Positions 34,822 through 44,409 are shown, counted from the first letter of the stretch. The stretch is 64,000 bases of DNA from Tolypothrix sp. FACHB-123 (GCF_014697075.1 NZ_JACJRE010000008.1:62001-126000), one strand, 5' to 3'. Notes: generated by a model from the sequence alone, not told the origin. Numbers and translations: made by a program.

Positions 34822-35784
34822 TTACCTATTAGCAGCCAACTGATCTAAGAAGGAGATTTTAACAGCCAAATTGATGATATCTTGATTGGTTCTTCTATTT
34901 TTAAGTTCGGCATTATTCAGAGCTACAATATATGGTTGTCCATCAATTACGCCAATGATGGGGCCACCAGAAGAACCGCCGGCTGTGTCGCAATCATGAT
35001 ATAGGATATCGTTCTCCTCTTTTACAATACTACATCCAGCTTGAAATCCTGCTGTCCATCCTTTACCAGCACTTAAGTACTCGTAACCTTTTTTACTAGG
35101 ATCAGGAAAGTCACCAGAGTAGCCGACAAAAAATAATTTTTCCTTTTTATTAATAAATGCTGTAGGTGGTAGAGACTTCCAGCCTAAATAACCATACTTG
35201 CGACCGAGGGGTTTATCAATTTTCATAATTGCCCAATCGTTAACTTGATCGCTGAGGTTATCACCAGTAAAGTTTGTGCCATAAATTATTTGCACTGCTT
35301 GGGCGACATCTCTTCTATTGCTGACAGCACCATTGATCACATTGGGTAGAAACAGAATTTTTTGACTGAGTTGATGAGTTTCTGGATCAATTACACAGTG
35401 GGCATTTGTTAGCACTAGATCGTCAGCAATTAAAGTACCAGTACAGTGGTAGCTTTTAGCATCAGTTGTGGTTCCTTGTACCCGGCCAATAGTTGACCAA
35501 GGGTAATCTCGACTCAGCATGGGGACGCGATCGTCTATACCATCGGGAATTCCCCGTCTACCACCAGTTGGTTTTTGAGATTGTCTCAATCCCGAAGGTT
35601 TAAATGGGTTACCATTACCTTGGATTTTTGTTTGACCTGGTTTGAATTCGGTGAATTTAGGTGGAGAACTGGGTTGTGATTCAGTCTGTGCTTGGACAGA
35701 TACTGAACCGCCCAAAGCGATCGCACTCAGTAATCCGGTAACAAACAGGGCTAAAGATTGCTTGTATACTGATTTTTTACTCAT
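34822..35784 (-). CDS. Exported V8-like (trypsin-fold) serine protease
   Basis: A 320-residue secreted protease. A signal peptide (about 1-32) ends at VSVQAQ, and a Pro/Ser-rich pro-region runs to about residue 90. The S1-type catalytic residues are His in LTNAHCV, Asp in VNDWAIMKID and Ser in CDTAGGSSGGPI. The fold is of the glutamyl-endopeptidase (V8) type. Two Cys pairs (CTG and AHC, then CSIV and CDT) could form disulfides. GGAG lies ten bases before the ATG. It is likely periplasmic or extracellular. Confidence 0.9.
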   Translation of the reverse strand: MSKKSVYKQSLALFVTGLLSAIALGGSVSVQAQTESQPSSPPKFTEFKPGQTKIQGNGNPFKPSGLRQSQKPTGGRRGIPDGIDDRVPMLSRDYPWSTIGRVQGTTTDAKSYHCTGTLIADDLVLTNAHCVIDPETHQLSQKILFLPNVINGAVSNRRDVAQAVQIIYGTNFTGDNLSDQVNDWAIMKIDKPLGRKYGYLGWKSLPPTAFINKKEKLFFVGYSGDFPDPSKKGYEYLSAGKGWTAGFQAGCSIVKEENDILYHDCDTAGGSSGGPIIGVIDGQPYIVALNNAELKNRRTNQDIINLAVKISFLDQLAANR

Positions 35785-36184
35785 TGGATGATTTCTCCAG
35801 GATTAAAAGGGGGGCTAGGGATGAAATGAAAAAATTACCTATTACTTGTTCCCTAATTACAAGTCAGAAGGGATCGGATGTTTTATGCTTTGTTGGGTGC
35901 AAAGCGATCGCGATTAACTATCTTTACTATTCAACTCCCTGGCTCCTATATCTGGTTAAGTTAGCTAATTTATACTTACGAGTTACTATATCTCTAGTGA
36001 TTTGGAGCTTATGCAGTTTTTTGGAAGTTTACAGAATCTTTAGATTGGGCGATCGCCTGTAAGGGATTAACTGGGAAATAGTGTTGACGGTTGACGGTTG
36101 GAACAAATTCAGCGATTCTAACTAGTACCAAAGTCACAGATTGTGGCATAATAAGCCGACGCATACACTACTCGGCAACCAGTC
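35785..36184. other. Divergent intergenic region
   Basis: A 92-codon frame here (from 35784) has no signal or family resemblance and is rejected. TTGACGG heptamers occur at 36083-36100. The GTG start of the next gene follows. Confidence 0.55.
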
Positions 36185-37216
36185 GTGGAATATAACGAAT
36201 CGATCAACGACATTGCTGCTGCTTTGCAACAGCCAGCGGATCTTACCTTTGAACTGCCCGATCCAGAAGACGAACAGATTCCAGAGTCGGATTTTCAACA
36301 GCAGCTGGATGTAGCATGGCAGGTGTGCGATCGCTTTGATTTACAAACCGAAATCTGGCGGGGGCGAATTTTACGGGCGATCCGCGATCGCGAAAAAAAA
36401 GGTGGCGATAGTCGCGGTACTGGTTTTCTCAAATGGCTCAAAGAACGAGAAATTAGTAAAAGTCAAGCCTACGCCTGGATTCAGCTAGCTAACAGTGCGG
36501 ATACTCTCCTAGAAGAAGGCAAACTCGACCCAGGTGCAGTCAATAATTTTAGTAAACGCGCCTTTGTCGAAACCTCCAAAGCTTCCCCGGAAGTGCAACA
36601 AATGGTGAGTGAAGCCGCCCAAAAAGGCGATCGCATCACCCGGCGCGAAGTCCGTCAACTCACCGACGAATGGACAGCCATGTCGTCAGAGTTACTACCT
36701 GAACCAGTGAAGGTAAAAGCCGCAGACAACACCCTTCCCCCTCGCTACATCGCCCCCTTGGTGAAGGAACTCGAAAAACTCCCAGAACCGCACCAAAAAT
36801 ATTTACAAAAAGAAATAGCAGCTAACCCGGATGTCGATACCTTAAAGCAAGTCACCACCGAAGCCCGCTATCTGGCAAAATACTTAAAATCCGCTGCTCA
36901 AGTTCAAGCTTTAATTCAAGCCGACGTTAATATTGAAACCGCCTTAGAAGAAGCGCAACGAGTCGGTTGTTTAACCATAGCGGCTGACTTAGTCAATCAA
37001 GCATCGCAAATGGAACAAAACATCGCCAAGTTATACATGACTTGGAAGCGCATTAGCAATTTAGCCGATCGCTTATATGTAGATACAGGTGCAAGTACAC
37101 CAAATTTGCGATCGCTTCTTAGCAGCATAGAACCCCTAGGTGGCGAAATCATGGAATTGCAACTGAGTGGGACTATCGAACATACCATTCGCTTACAAAT
37201 CCAGGAAATGAATTAG
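36185..37216 (+). CDS. Uncharacterised helical protein, possibly DNA-associated
   Basis: A 343-residue soluble, mostly helical protein starting at GTG. Residues about 50-110 (EIWRGRILRAIRDREKK ... SRGTGFLKWLKEREISKSQAYAWIQLANSAD) look like the region in plasmid-type or DUF3102-like proteins that precedes a helix-turn-helix, with ISKSQAYAWIQLA as the candidate recognition helix. Residues 140-165 are charged (KGDRITRREVRQLTDEW). The C-terminal half is coiled-coil-like. I do not assign a function. A role as a DNA-binding or partition-like protein is inference from the helix pattern. Confidence 0.68.
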   Translation: MEYNESINDIAAALQQPADLTFELPDPEDEQIPESDFQQQLDVAWQVCDRFDLQTEIWRGRILRAIRDREKKGGDSRGTGFLKWLKEREISKSQAYAWIQLANSADTLLEEGKLDPGAVNNFSKRAFVETSKASPEVQQMVSEAAQKGDRITRREVRQLTDEWTAMSSELLPEPVKVKAADNTLPPRYIAPLVKELEKLPEPHQKYLQKEIAANPDVDTLKQVTTEARYLAKYLKSAAQVQALIQADVNIETALEEAQRVGCLTIAADLVNQASQMEQNIAKLYMTWKRISNLADRLYVDTGASTPNLRSLLSSIEPLGGEIMELQLSGTIEHTIRLQIQEMN

Positions 37217-37709
37217 AGTCCAGAGTCCAGAATCAAATGTCTATAGTCAATAGTTGAGAATTTCTTAACAATTGACTGTTGACTGTTGAAAATTGACCAA
37301 TGACCATAAATATTCCCACATCCAGCAAAGTCACCGCTACAATTTCTTTAAATTAGACTCATAGGCGATCGCATTTCTCTGGCGATTCAAATATGTTTGT
37401 CGCCAGGACTTCAGTCCTGTATTTTGCAACACCTCTGCGCATCGCATTTATGTAGCGCTTTTAAAGATGTTTGTAGTCAGGACTTCAGTCCTGTATTTTA
37501 CAGCACGGAAATGCTCACTCCAAACTCATAAAAATTAAGCGCAGTGACTCCCAAAATGCAGCATCAACTAAGTCGGTAGTAAATCAACCAAAATATATTA
37601 CAAAATCTCAATACACTGAAAATTCTTACCAATGACAAATGACAAATGACCATTTATCTTTAATTACGCAAACTTACTAAAAATAAATTACAATCAGCCG
37701 GAGTGAATA
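37217..37709. other. Intergenic region with two 40-bp repeats
   Basis: Contains a TTGACTG heptamer run at 37271-37289 and two copies of a 40-bp repeat at 37393-37432 and 37467-37506. ATGACAA heptamers (TGACAAATGACAAATGACC) are near 37632-37651. No gene. Confidence 0.7.
37393..37506. repeat. Pair of 40-bp direct repeats, each with AGGACT-TC-AGTCCT
   Basis: Copies at 37393-37432 and 37467-37506 differ at a few positions (CGCC/AGTC and GCAA/ACAG). Each contains the hairpin AGGACT-TC-AGTCCT. With two copies and a 34-bp gap they are not a CRISPR array. Confidence 0.85.
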
Positions 37710-38684
37710 ATGTTAAGAAAATTACTAAATATTAATTGTTTACCTGCTGTAATCTTTACTTTGACAATTGGAGTTGTTGGCTGTGGAACCCAAGCCACAA
37801 GCACTTCATTTACCCAAACTACCACTAGAGTTAACTATAATCTGCCGCGAGTTGTTGCCACTACAAGTATCTTATGCGATCTAACTAAACAGATTGCGAA
37901 GAATAAAATTAACCTGACTTGCTTGATTCCCCCTGGTACAGATCCTCACCGTTACCAACCAAAGCCGGAAGATCGCACAGCAGTAGAACAAGCAAATCTG
38001 ATTCTCTATAACGGCTATAATTTAGAACCAGGATTAATCAAACTAATTAAAGCAACTAAAAGTTCTGCACCTAAAATCCCTGTAGCGCAAATTGCAGTTA
38101 CTCAGCCACAAAAGTTCCGTCAAGGTAAGAACATAGTCACCGATCCCCACATTTGGCACAATGCCAAAAACGGTATCAAAATGGTGGAAGTAATTAGCAA
38201 CAATTTAATCAAATTAGACTCGAGTAATGCTGAAACTTATAAAAGCAATCAGGTAAAAATTAACGCCGAACTTACCCAATTAGATAAATGGATTAAATCG
38301 CGAATTGCTAGTATTCCTGAAGAGAGACGCACCTTAGTCACTCCCCATCATGCGATGAGTTATTATGCTAAAGCTTATGGTCTTTCATTAATTAGCACTA
38401 ACAAAAGGCCAACATCCATACAAATGAAAAACTTAGCTACAAAGATTAAACAAGCTGAAATACCAACAATTTTTAACGAAACAGCAATTAACTCTAATGC
38501 TATTGAATCTGTAGCCACAGCAGCCACAGTCAAAGTTTCTGAACGAAACCTTTATTCTGATGGGCTAGGAGAAGGAGGAACAGGGGTTGAAACATATCAA
38601 ACCATGATGACAGCCAACACGCGCACAATTGTTGAAGGTTTAGGCGGAACTTACCTCATATTTCCTCCTAAAGCTCCAAATTAA
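37710..38684 (+). CDS. Metal (Zn/Mn) ABC transporter substrate-binding lipoprotein
   Basis: A 324-residue cluster A-I periplasmic metal-binding protein (ZnuA/TroA/MntC type). The signal ends in the lipobox VVGC near residue 25. Metal ligands match the family: His in GTDPHRYQPKP, His in TDPHIWHN, His in TPHHAMSYYAKAYG, and Asp in YSDGLGEGG. The His-rich loop typical of high-affinity zinc ZnuA is absent, so zinc versus manganese is open. No permease or ATPase gene is adjacent, so it must use a transporter encoded elsewhere. Confidence 0.9.
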   Translation: MLRKLLNINCLPAVIFTLTIGVVGCGTQATSTSFTQTTTRVNYNLPRVVATTSILCDLTKQIAKNKINLTCLIPPGTDPHRYQPKPEDRTAVEQANLILYNGYNLEPGLIKLIKATKSSAPKIPVAQIAVTQPQKFRQGKNIVTDPHIWHNAKNGIKMVEVISNNLIKLDSSNAETYKSNQVKINAELTQLDKWIKSRIASIPEERRTLVTPHHAMSYYAKAYGLSLISTNKRPTSIQMKNLATKIKQAEIPTIFNETAINSNAIESVATAATVKVSERNLYSDGLGEGGTGVETYQTMMTANTRTIVEGLGGTYLIFPPKAPN

Positions 38685-38839
38685 AGCTATAAATTGCTAA
38701 TTCTTAGCCATCTATCGATATACTTGATGGCATCTGAAATAAGATTTATTAGCAAGAAACTAAACCAATTATTTGCACCTATAGATATAATTTCTACGTT
38801 GGGTATGCTGATTGAAACTTAGGTGCTGGAGATAAATTT

Positions 38840-40090
38840 GTGGAATTCCTTGATAATTTCTTTTATTCAGGAAATTTTATCCCTCATGGACATTGTTATC
38901 TTTGGAAGCCAGATTTAGTAGGTTTACACCTGATATCGGACGCTTTGATAGCACTTTCCTATTATTCAATTCCCCTGACTTTGATATATTTTGTCAGCAA
39001 AAGAGAAGATGTCCCATTTAAGTTAGTATTTCTCTTATTTGGAGGATTCATCATTTCTTGTGGTACTACTCATGCAATGGAAGTGTGGACACTTTGGCAC
39101 CCTGTTTATTGGCTATCCGGTGTCATAAAAGCTCTAACTGGATTCATTTCTTTCTACACAGCAATCATCCTCATACCTTTAGTTCCCCAAGCACTTGCTC
39201 TTCCTAGCCCAGCACAACTAGAAGCAGCTAATCAAGCTTTACATGTTGAAAATATAGAACGCCAAAGAGTAGAACTTGAATTAAGACAGTATAAAGAAGG
39301 TTTAGAAAAGTTAGTAGAACAGCGAACTGCGGAACTAGCAAAAACTAATGAGAGACTTCAGCAAGAAATTATTCAACGTCAAAAATCCCAAGAAAGAATG
39401 GCAGAATTATTGCAAGAAGTCAACAGCGCTAATCAAGAGTTAAATGATTTTGCTTATATAGTTTCTCACGATTTAAAAGCTCCGCTGCGGGGAATTAGCT
39501 CTTTGTCGGAGTGGTTATTACTAGATTATAATGATTCATTTGATGAACCAGGCAAAGAATTAGTCAGATTGCTGATTAATAGAGTCCAAAAAATGTACAG
39601 TTTAATCGATGGAATTTTGCAATATTCACGATTAGGCAACCTCAAAGAAGAAGTACAGCAAGTCGATTTAAATAATGTGGTTACAGATGTAATTGAATTG
39701 CTAGCTCTACCTGAAAACATGGAAATAGAAATCAAAAATAGATTACCTCTTGTGAATATTGAAGTAACCCGCATCCGGCAAGTTTTTCAAAATTTATTGA
39801 GTAATGCGATAAAATTTATCGATAAACCCCAAGGTCACATTATTATTGATTGCACTGAAAATAATAGTTCTTGGCAGTTTAAGATTTCTGATAATGGTAT
39901 AGGTATTGAAGAAAAGCATTTTAATAAAATATTTCAGATTTTTCAAAAGCTAGCCAATGACGAAGAATCTGATAGTACGGGGATTGGTCTCTCATTAGTG
40001 AAAAAAATCGTTGAAATGTATGGCGGTCAAGTTTGGGTAGAGTCGGAAGTAGGTAAAGGTAGTACTTTCTTTTTCACTTTGAAAAAATAA
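38840..40090 (+). CDS. Histidine kinase with ethylene-receptor-type sensor domain
   Basis: A 416-residue membrane kinase. The first about 115 residues have three membrane helices matching the plant ETR1 sensor: Asp34 in SDALIALSYYSIPLTLIYF, and Cys74 with His78 in SCGTTHAMEVW, the residues that hold Cu(I) for ethylene binding. A coiled coil follows at about 125-200. A HisKA domain has phospho-acceptor His210 (IVSHDLKAPLRGI), and a HATPase domain has NLLSNAIKF, DNGIGI and TGIGLSLVKK. No GAF domain or receiver is fused, and no response regulator is adjacent. GTG is the start, with GGAG eight bases upstream. Synechocystis has an ethylene-binding relative. Confidence 0.92.
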   Translation: MEFLDNFFYSGNFIPHGHCYLWKPDLVGLHLISDALIALSYYSIPLTLIYFVSKREDVPFKLVFLLFGGFIISCGTTHAMEVWTLWHPVYWLSGVIKALTGFISFYTAIILIPLVPQALALPSPAQLEAANQALHVENIERQRVELELRQYKEGLEKLVEQRTAELAKTNERLQQEIIQRQKSQERMAELLQEVNSANQELNDFAYIVSHDLKAPLRGISSLSEWLLLDYNDSFDEPGKELVRLLINRVQKMYSLIDGILQYSRLGNLKEEVQQVDLNNVVTDVIELLALPENMEIEIKNRLPLVNIEVTRIRQVFQNLLSNAIKFIDKPQGHIIIDCTENNSSWQFKISDNGIGIEEKHFNKIFQIFQKLANDEESDSTGIGLSLVKKIVEMYGGQVWVESEVGKGSTFFFTLKK

Positions 40091-40133
40091 TTACCTGATC
40101 TTAATTATGATCATAAAAGATGCGATCGCTCTT

Positions 40134-40550
40134 TTAACTTCCGCCACTTTTTTTCAGAAACTGCCGTAAAATTTCTGTAGGTTTGCGATCCCAAGTATCT
40201 ATATGCTCATATATCAAGCCATCTTGATTAAATTTATAATTTGAATACCCATTAAAAAAGATTTTCGCTTTCCAGGGAACGCGCAAAACCCCACGAACTG
40301 TCCACTTCGCTAAAATCGTATCTTCTGCGGACTGATAAACTTCATGAACATCAAAGTAAATTTGCTTGAAAAATAACTGAGCGTGAAAGCGTAAAGTCCA
40401 AAATATAATTCGATAATTAAATTTATATTTAAACTTATTTACTGGATCGCGAAAATAAATGTCCTGGGTATATATATCATAAGAAATATCTTTTTCAAAC
40501 AAAGTCGGTAAGTCATGTTTGAGAGTTGCAATTACCTGTTGTATCTGCAT
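40134..40550 (-). CDS. DUF2358 protein (NTF2-like)
   Basis: A 138-residue protein of the plant/cyanobacterial DUF2358 family: IATLKHDLPTLFEKDISYDIYTQDIYFRDPV and the ending HIDTWDRKP are typical. The fold is probably NTF2/SnoaL-like. The function is unknown. The ATG at 40550 is chosen because GAGGA lies seven bases upstream; a GTG at 40565 is in frame. It is convergent with the ethylene-receptor-like kinase gene, and only 20 bases separate it from the next upstream gene. Confidence 0.85.
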   Translation of the reverse strand: MQIQQVIATLKHDLPTLFEKDISYDIYTQDIYFRDPVNKFKYKFNYRIIFWTLRFHAQLFFKQIYFDVHEVYQSAEDTILAKWTVRGVLRVPWKAKIFFNGYSNYKFNQDGLIYEHIDTWDRKPTEILRQFLKKSGGS

Positions 40551-40569
40551 TAAGTTTCCTCGCACTTGT

Positions 40570-41724
40570 TCAAAAAAGATTTCGCCAAAACCGTTCTAAC
40601 TTCTGCCACAAAGATAAACTTCTTTGATTATTTACTACACCTACACTCAAATCAGACAAAGTGGGAAACGATGCCGATTGTGCATACAGTTTATTACGCA
40701 GTACTTGAGCTAAAGCGCCATCATTTTCTCGCAAACCTTCATAAAAAAAGAATACCTCTCCCTTAATTCCTCGTCTGCGATTACATTCAATTGCCTTAAT
40801 TAAATATTCAGGACTAATACAATAGGAACCAAGTTTCATTAAAATTCCTGGTGCTAACTTGGTTAATGTTGCATCTGTAAATTGTTCAGTTATCAAGCGA
40901 TTAATAATACATTTATAACTGAGAAAATCGCGACGATAAATTTGCGGGTGAATCATATCCACTATTCCCCGATTGAGCCAACTAACTGAATCTTGCAGAT
41001 ATTCTTTAAATCCCCAATCATAAATATTGGGGGACATAGAGACAATTAAATTCGGGTTAATTGCTTTCACTTCTTGATAAAGACGAGCTAAGAATTCAGT
41101 TAAAATATCTGCACGCCATTGTAACCACTGCCTATCTTGAGGGTTTGCTGGCGGATTTTGGTGAAACTGTTGACGATAAAGGGCGATAGTTTGCTCATCA
41201 TAGCCACCTTCAGCAGGTAAAGCAGGTAAGCGATCGTCACCTTGAATCCCATCAACATCATAATTCTTCACAACTTCCAGCACTAAATTTAACAGAAATT
41301 CTTGCACTTGCGGATCGAGGGCGTTCATCCACTCAAAACCATTCTTTTGCAGTAGTTTACCATTGCGATCGCGTGCCGCCCACTCCGGTTTCGTCTGCAA
41401 CAGCAACCCGCCATTAGCCTTGTAAGAACTCGCAAAGCCATATTCAAACCAAGGTATAACTTTTAACCCTACCCGTCGCGCTTCGACAATTAATTCTCTT
41501 AAAGGATCTCGTCCAATAAAATTAGGGTTAATTTCTACACCAAATGTTTGCTGCATCAATTGACTAGGGTAAAAAGTGACTCCCTGATTCCAAACCACAG
41601 GAAACACCACATTAAATCCCGTCTCCGCCAAAAAATCCATAGCCTCAGCAATGCGTTGCTGAGACCTTAGTACTTTACTATCGGTATTGGTTAACCAAAC
41701 ACCGCGTATTTCTATCAAGCTCAT
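40570..41724 (-). CDS. GHL10-type glycoside hydrolase-like protein (DUF187 family)
   Basis: A 384-residue TIM-barrel protein. Diagnostic segments are EIRGVWLTNTDSKVL at the start, FNVVFPVVWNQG, GLKVIPWFEYGF, WMNALDPQVQEFLL and YDVDGIQGDDR, the last holding likely catalytic acids. Related proteins act on bacterial cell-wall or exopolysaccharide glycans. No signal peptide is seen, so its cellular site is unclear. The ATG at 41724 is chosen over an upstream TTG. It lies in a same-strand group with the DUF1206 and DUF2358 genes. Confidence 0.88.
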   Translation of the reverse strand: MSLIEIRGVWLTNTDSKVLRSQQRIAEAMDFLAETGFNVVFPVVWNQGVTFYPSQLMQQTFGVEINPNFIGRDPLRELIVEARRVGLKVIPWFEYGFASSYKANGGLLLQTKPEWAARDRNGKLLQKNGFEWMNALDPQVQEFLLNLVLEVVKNYDVDGIQGDDRLPALPAEGGYDEQTIALYRQQFHQNPPANPQDRQWLQWRADILTEFLARLYQEVKAINPNLIVSMSPNIYDWGFKEYLQDSVSWLNRGIVDMIHPQIYRRDFLSYKCIINRLITEQFTDATLTKLAPGILMKLGSYCISPEYLIKAIECNRRRGIKGEVFFFYEGLRENDGALAQVLRNKLYAQSASFPTLSDLSVGVVNNQRSLSLWQKLERFWRNLF

Positions 41725-41736
41725 CTGCCGCAATTT

Positions 41737-42552
41737 TTAATTCACGACTAGCTGACTATACCGCGCTTTGACCACCATATAAATACCATAGGCAATTAAA
41801 CCCAGTGCCACAAAGCCTAAAAGCCAAGCGCCATAAGCTTGTTGCGCTAAAGCCTGTAACGCCTCATCCAAACCGCCAGCAGCTTGCGCATTAGATTGAG
41901 TTGCAGCTTGAATCAAAAACCAACCAATAATACAAAATACAATTCCCCTAGCTACCAAGCCAAATCGACAAATACCTATCACCCACTTTTGTTCTTTATG
42001 GCTTAACTCAGTTAAATTTAGTTCTCTGCGAAACTTTACACTATAAGCTTGATAAAACTGATAAAAGCCTAAGCCAATGATAAATGCTCCTCCAGTTCCC
42101 ACTAACCATTGACCAAAGGGTTGAGTAAGTAATTTTGCTGTCCAATCTTGGGTAGAGTTACTATTATTATTCCCCCCGGAACCTAAGATAATTTGTACAG
42201 CACTAAAAGCTAAACTCCCGTATAAAAAACCATTAATTACATAGCCAATTCGCTGTGCCCAGCCTTTCGCATCAGTACCTTTATTTTCTGGATCTTTGAT
42301 TGCTTGGACAAAACGCCACAGCACATATCCAATTAAGCCAATTGCTATTAAAGTTAGCAGCAACTGACCAAATGGTTGCTGCGCAATGGTTTGTAAAGCT
42401 CCTTGCGTATCAGTTGTTCTCCCACCTGTACCAAAAGCCACCTGAGCCGCTAGTAACCCAACTATAGCGTAAACTATTCCTTTGGATGCATAACCAAATC
42501 TAGCTAATCTTTCCACCCATCCTGAAGGATGATGCATCAGATGTTGTGTCAT
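41737..42552 (-). CDS. DUF1206 membrane protein
   Basis: A 271-residue protein of three DUF1206 repeats, each a pair of membrane helices with the pattern RxGYxxKGxVYxxxG followed by a GxLLLxxxAIGLxxYxxWRFxQA helix (near residues 15-85, 100-165 and 200-265). It is an inner-membrane protein of unknown function. The gene ends 12 bases before the GHL10 gene starts, so they are likely co-transcribed. Confidence 0.9.
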   Translation of the reverse strand: MTQHLMHHPSGWVERLARFGYASKGIVYAIVGLLAAQVAFGTGGRTTDTQGALQTIAQQPFGQLLLTLIAIGLIGYVLWRFVQAIKDPENKGTDAKGWAQRIGYVINGFLYGSLAFSAVQIILGSGGNNNSNSTQDWTAKLLTQPFGQWLVGTGGAFIIGLGFYQFYQAYSVKFRRELNLTELSHKEQKWVIGICRFGLVARGIVFCIIGWFLIQAATQSNAQAAGGLDEALQALAQQAYGAWLLGFVALGLIAYGIYMVVKARYSQLVVN

Positions 42553-42777
42553 ATTAGTTGCCTATAGAAATAATATTTTTTAGCAAGATTTACTCGGTCT
42601 CTACATCTATCTATTGGTAAATTCAGTAAATACTCAACAAATATTTTTAATCGATAGTAATTAAACAACTATTAACAAAACTTCTCTGTTAACAGATGTT
42701 TCCATGAGAAATATATCAGCATAATTCAATTATCGCTGAGAGATTTTCTCGGTATTTTAGCTAGTGGAGTAGGATTG

Positions 42778-43644
42778 ATGACTGCTGTAATACAAACTTC
42801 TTGGACTCACGAATATATCACTACCAATGGTGTAAAACTACATTACGTTACCCAAGGTGAAAGCCCTTTGCTGCTGATGTTACATGGATTTCCTGAATTT
42901 TGGTACTCTTGGCGACATCAAATTCCAGAATTCGCCCCATACTTCAAAGTTGTCGCCTTAGATTTACGTGGTTACAACGATAGCGATCAGCCAAAAAAGA
43001 AATCTGCTTATGTCATGGATGAATTTGTCAAAGATATTGCGGGAGTAATTCAAGGCTTAGGCTATGAAACATGTGTATTAGTAGGACATGATTGGGGAAG
43101 TGCGATCGCCTGGAATTTCGCCTATACTTACCCAGAGATGTTAGAAAAATTAATTATTCTTAACTTGCCCCATCCGGCAAAATTTGCTCAAGGCTTACTG
43201 ACTCTGCAACAATTAATTCGTAGTTCCTATATTTTCTTTTTTCAGCTACCTTGGCTACCAGAATTACTCATCAAACGCTCAGACTATGCAGCAATTGAAC
43301 GCGCATTTAAAGGTATGGCAGTTGACAAGAGTATTTTTACTGAAGTAGATATAGCAGCTTATAAAAATGCTGCTGCTAAACCTGGTGCTCTCACTGCGAC
43401 TTTAAATTATTATCGTAACGCTTTGCGGCAGCGAATCTTTAAAAGAAATTGGGGAATTTTAACTGTACCAACTTTGATGATTTGGGGCGAAAACGATACG
43501 GCTTTAGGTAAGGAACTTACTTACGGTACAGAAGCTTATGTTCAAGATTTGCAAATCAAATATATCCCCAATTGTAGCCATTGGGTTCAGCAAGAACAGC
43601 CAAAATTAGTCAATCAGTATATGCAAGATTTTCTTGAGATTTAA
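42778..43644 (+). CDS. Alpha/beta hydrolase, epoxide-hydrolase-like
   Basis: A 288-residue cytoplasmic hydrolase. Motifs: the oxyanion HGFPEFWYSW near residues 36-45, the nucleophile elbow VGHDWGSA with Asp105, a cap domain, then the acid in WGENDTALG and His in CSHWVQQE. An Asp nucleophile places it with soluble epoxide hydrolases and haloalkane/fluoroacetate dehalogenases; the HGFPE motif favours epoxide hydrolase. The natural substrate is unknown. ATG 42778 is preferred over the preceding TTG, with AGGA just upstream. Confidence 0.88.
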   Translation: MTAVIQTSWTHEYITTNGVKLHYVTQGESPLLLMLHGFPEFWYSWRHQIPEFAPYFKVVALDLRGYNDSDQPKKKSAYVMDEFVKDIAGVIQGLGYETCVLVGHDWGSAIAWNFAYTYPEMLEKLIILNLPHPAKFAQGLLTLQQLIRSSYIFFFQLPWLPELLIKRSDYAAIERAFKGMAVDKSIFTEVDIAAYKNAAAKPGALTATLNYYRNALRQRIFKRNWGILTVPTLMIWGENDTALGKELTYGTEAYVQDLQIKYIPNCSHWVQQEQPKLVNQYMQDFLEI

Positions 43645-43953
43645 AAGCGCAAAAATGCTTGTTTTCCGCTAATAATCAGCCATTAGGCAATTTATATTAA
43701 TAAATTCTAAAAAACTCTATTAATTTATGCAAATTCTTTACAAGAATTAACAGTAATTTAATAGGAGTGATTTTGCTGGTCTTTCTGCATCATAAAGCCG
43801 CCAAAACCTTGATAAATAGGCAATTCATTGATAGCAAATAACTTGCTTACTCAAATCTCTTATGTACTCAATTAACATAATTGCAGAAAATTAGTGAGAT
43901 AATAGAACTGTGAGGAAAAGAACGGATATAACTTGAGTACAAAGGGGGATATT
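43645..43953. other. Intergenic region without features
   Basis: AT-rich gap that holds the promoter region of the pentapeptide-repeat gene. No repeat or hairpin stands out. Confidence 0.5.
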
Positions 43954-44409
43954 ATGAAACTCCAGCTATTAGCAGTTCTAGCCTTAGCAACTCCCCTATT
44001 TTTCACTACCGCAGTCAAAGCTGATAACCCGCAAGACTTACAAAAGTTGTTAACAACTGGGGAATGTATTGATTGTAATTTAAGAGGTGCAAACCTCAGT
44101 AGCGCGCATTTAATTGGAGCCGATCTCAGAGGTGCAAATCTCCAAAATGCTAATCTCAGTGGAGCTAACCTTGAAGGTGCTGATCTCACGGGTGCAAACT
44201 TAACAGGAGCTAACTTAACTTCAGCGTACATAACCAATGTGAATTTGAAGCAAGCCAACCTCAATAATGCCAATTTAACTCGTGCCAAAATTTACGATTC
44301 TAATGTTTATCAAGCATCAATGAATAATTTAACTATCACTGATGCAGAAATCTATCACACGGGAATTGGTGTTGGTGGAGAGGATGCAGAAATTCCTGAT
44401 TGGGAATAA
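43954..44409 (+). CDS. Exported pentapeptide-repeat protein
   Basis: A 151-residue protein with a signal peptide ending near AVKADN, then GECIDCNLRGANL and about 14 A(N/D)LxG-type pentapeptides that form a right-handed quadrilateral beta-helix. It ends with an acidic EDAEIPDWE. Two Cys in CIDC could be oxidised outside the membrane. It is likely periplasmic or in the thylakoid lumen. The start at 43954 follows AAGGGGG by five bases, which rules out the earlier TTG at 43933. Confidence 0.9.
   Translation: MKLQLLAVLALATPLFFTTAVKADNPQDLQKLLTTGECIDCNLRGANLSSAHLIGADLRGANLQNANLSGANLEGADLTGANLTGANLTSAYITNVNLKQANLNNANLTRAKIYDSNVYQASMNNLTITDAEIYHTGIGVGGEDAEIPDWE

Noticed and set aside
35784-36062. 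92-codon plus-strand frame
   Set aside because: Its first codon sits on the start of the V8-like protease; no Shine-Dalgarno, no family features.
37393-37506. CRISPR remnant
   Set aside because: Two copies only, each with an internal hairpin, and no cas gene in the window.
43872-44288. 138-codon minus-strand frame
   Set aside because: It is the antisense shadow of the pentapeptide repeats, whose periodic codons leave the opposite strand open.
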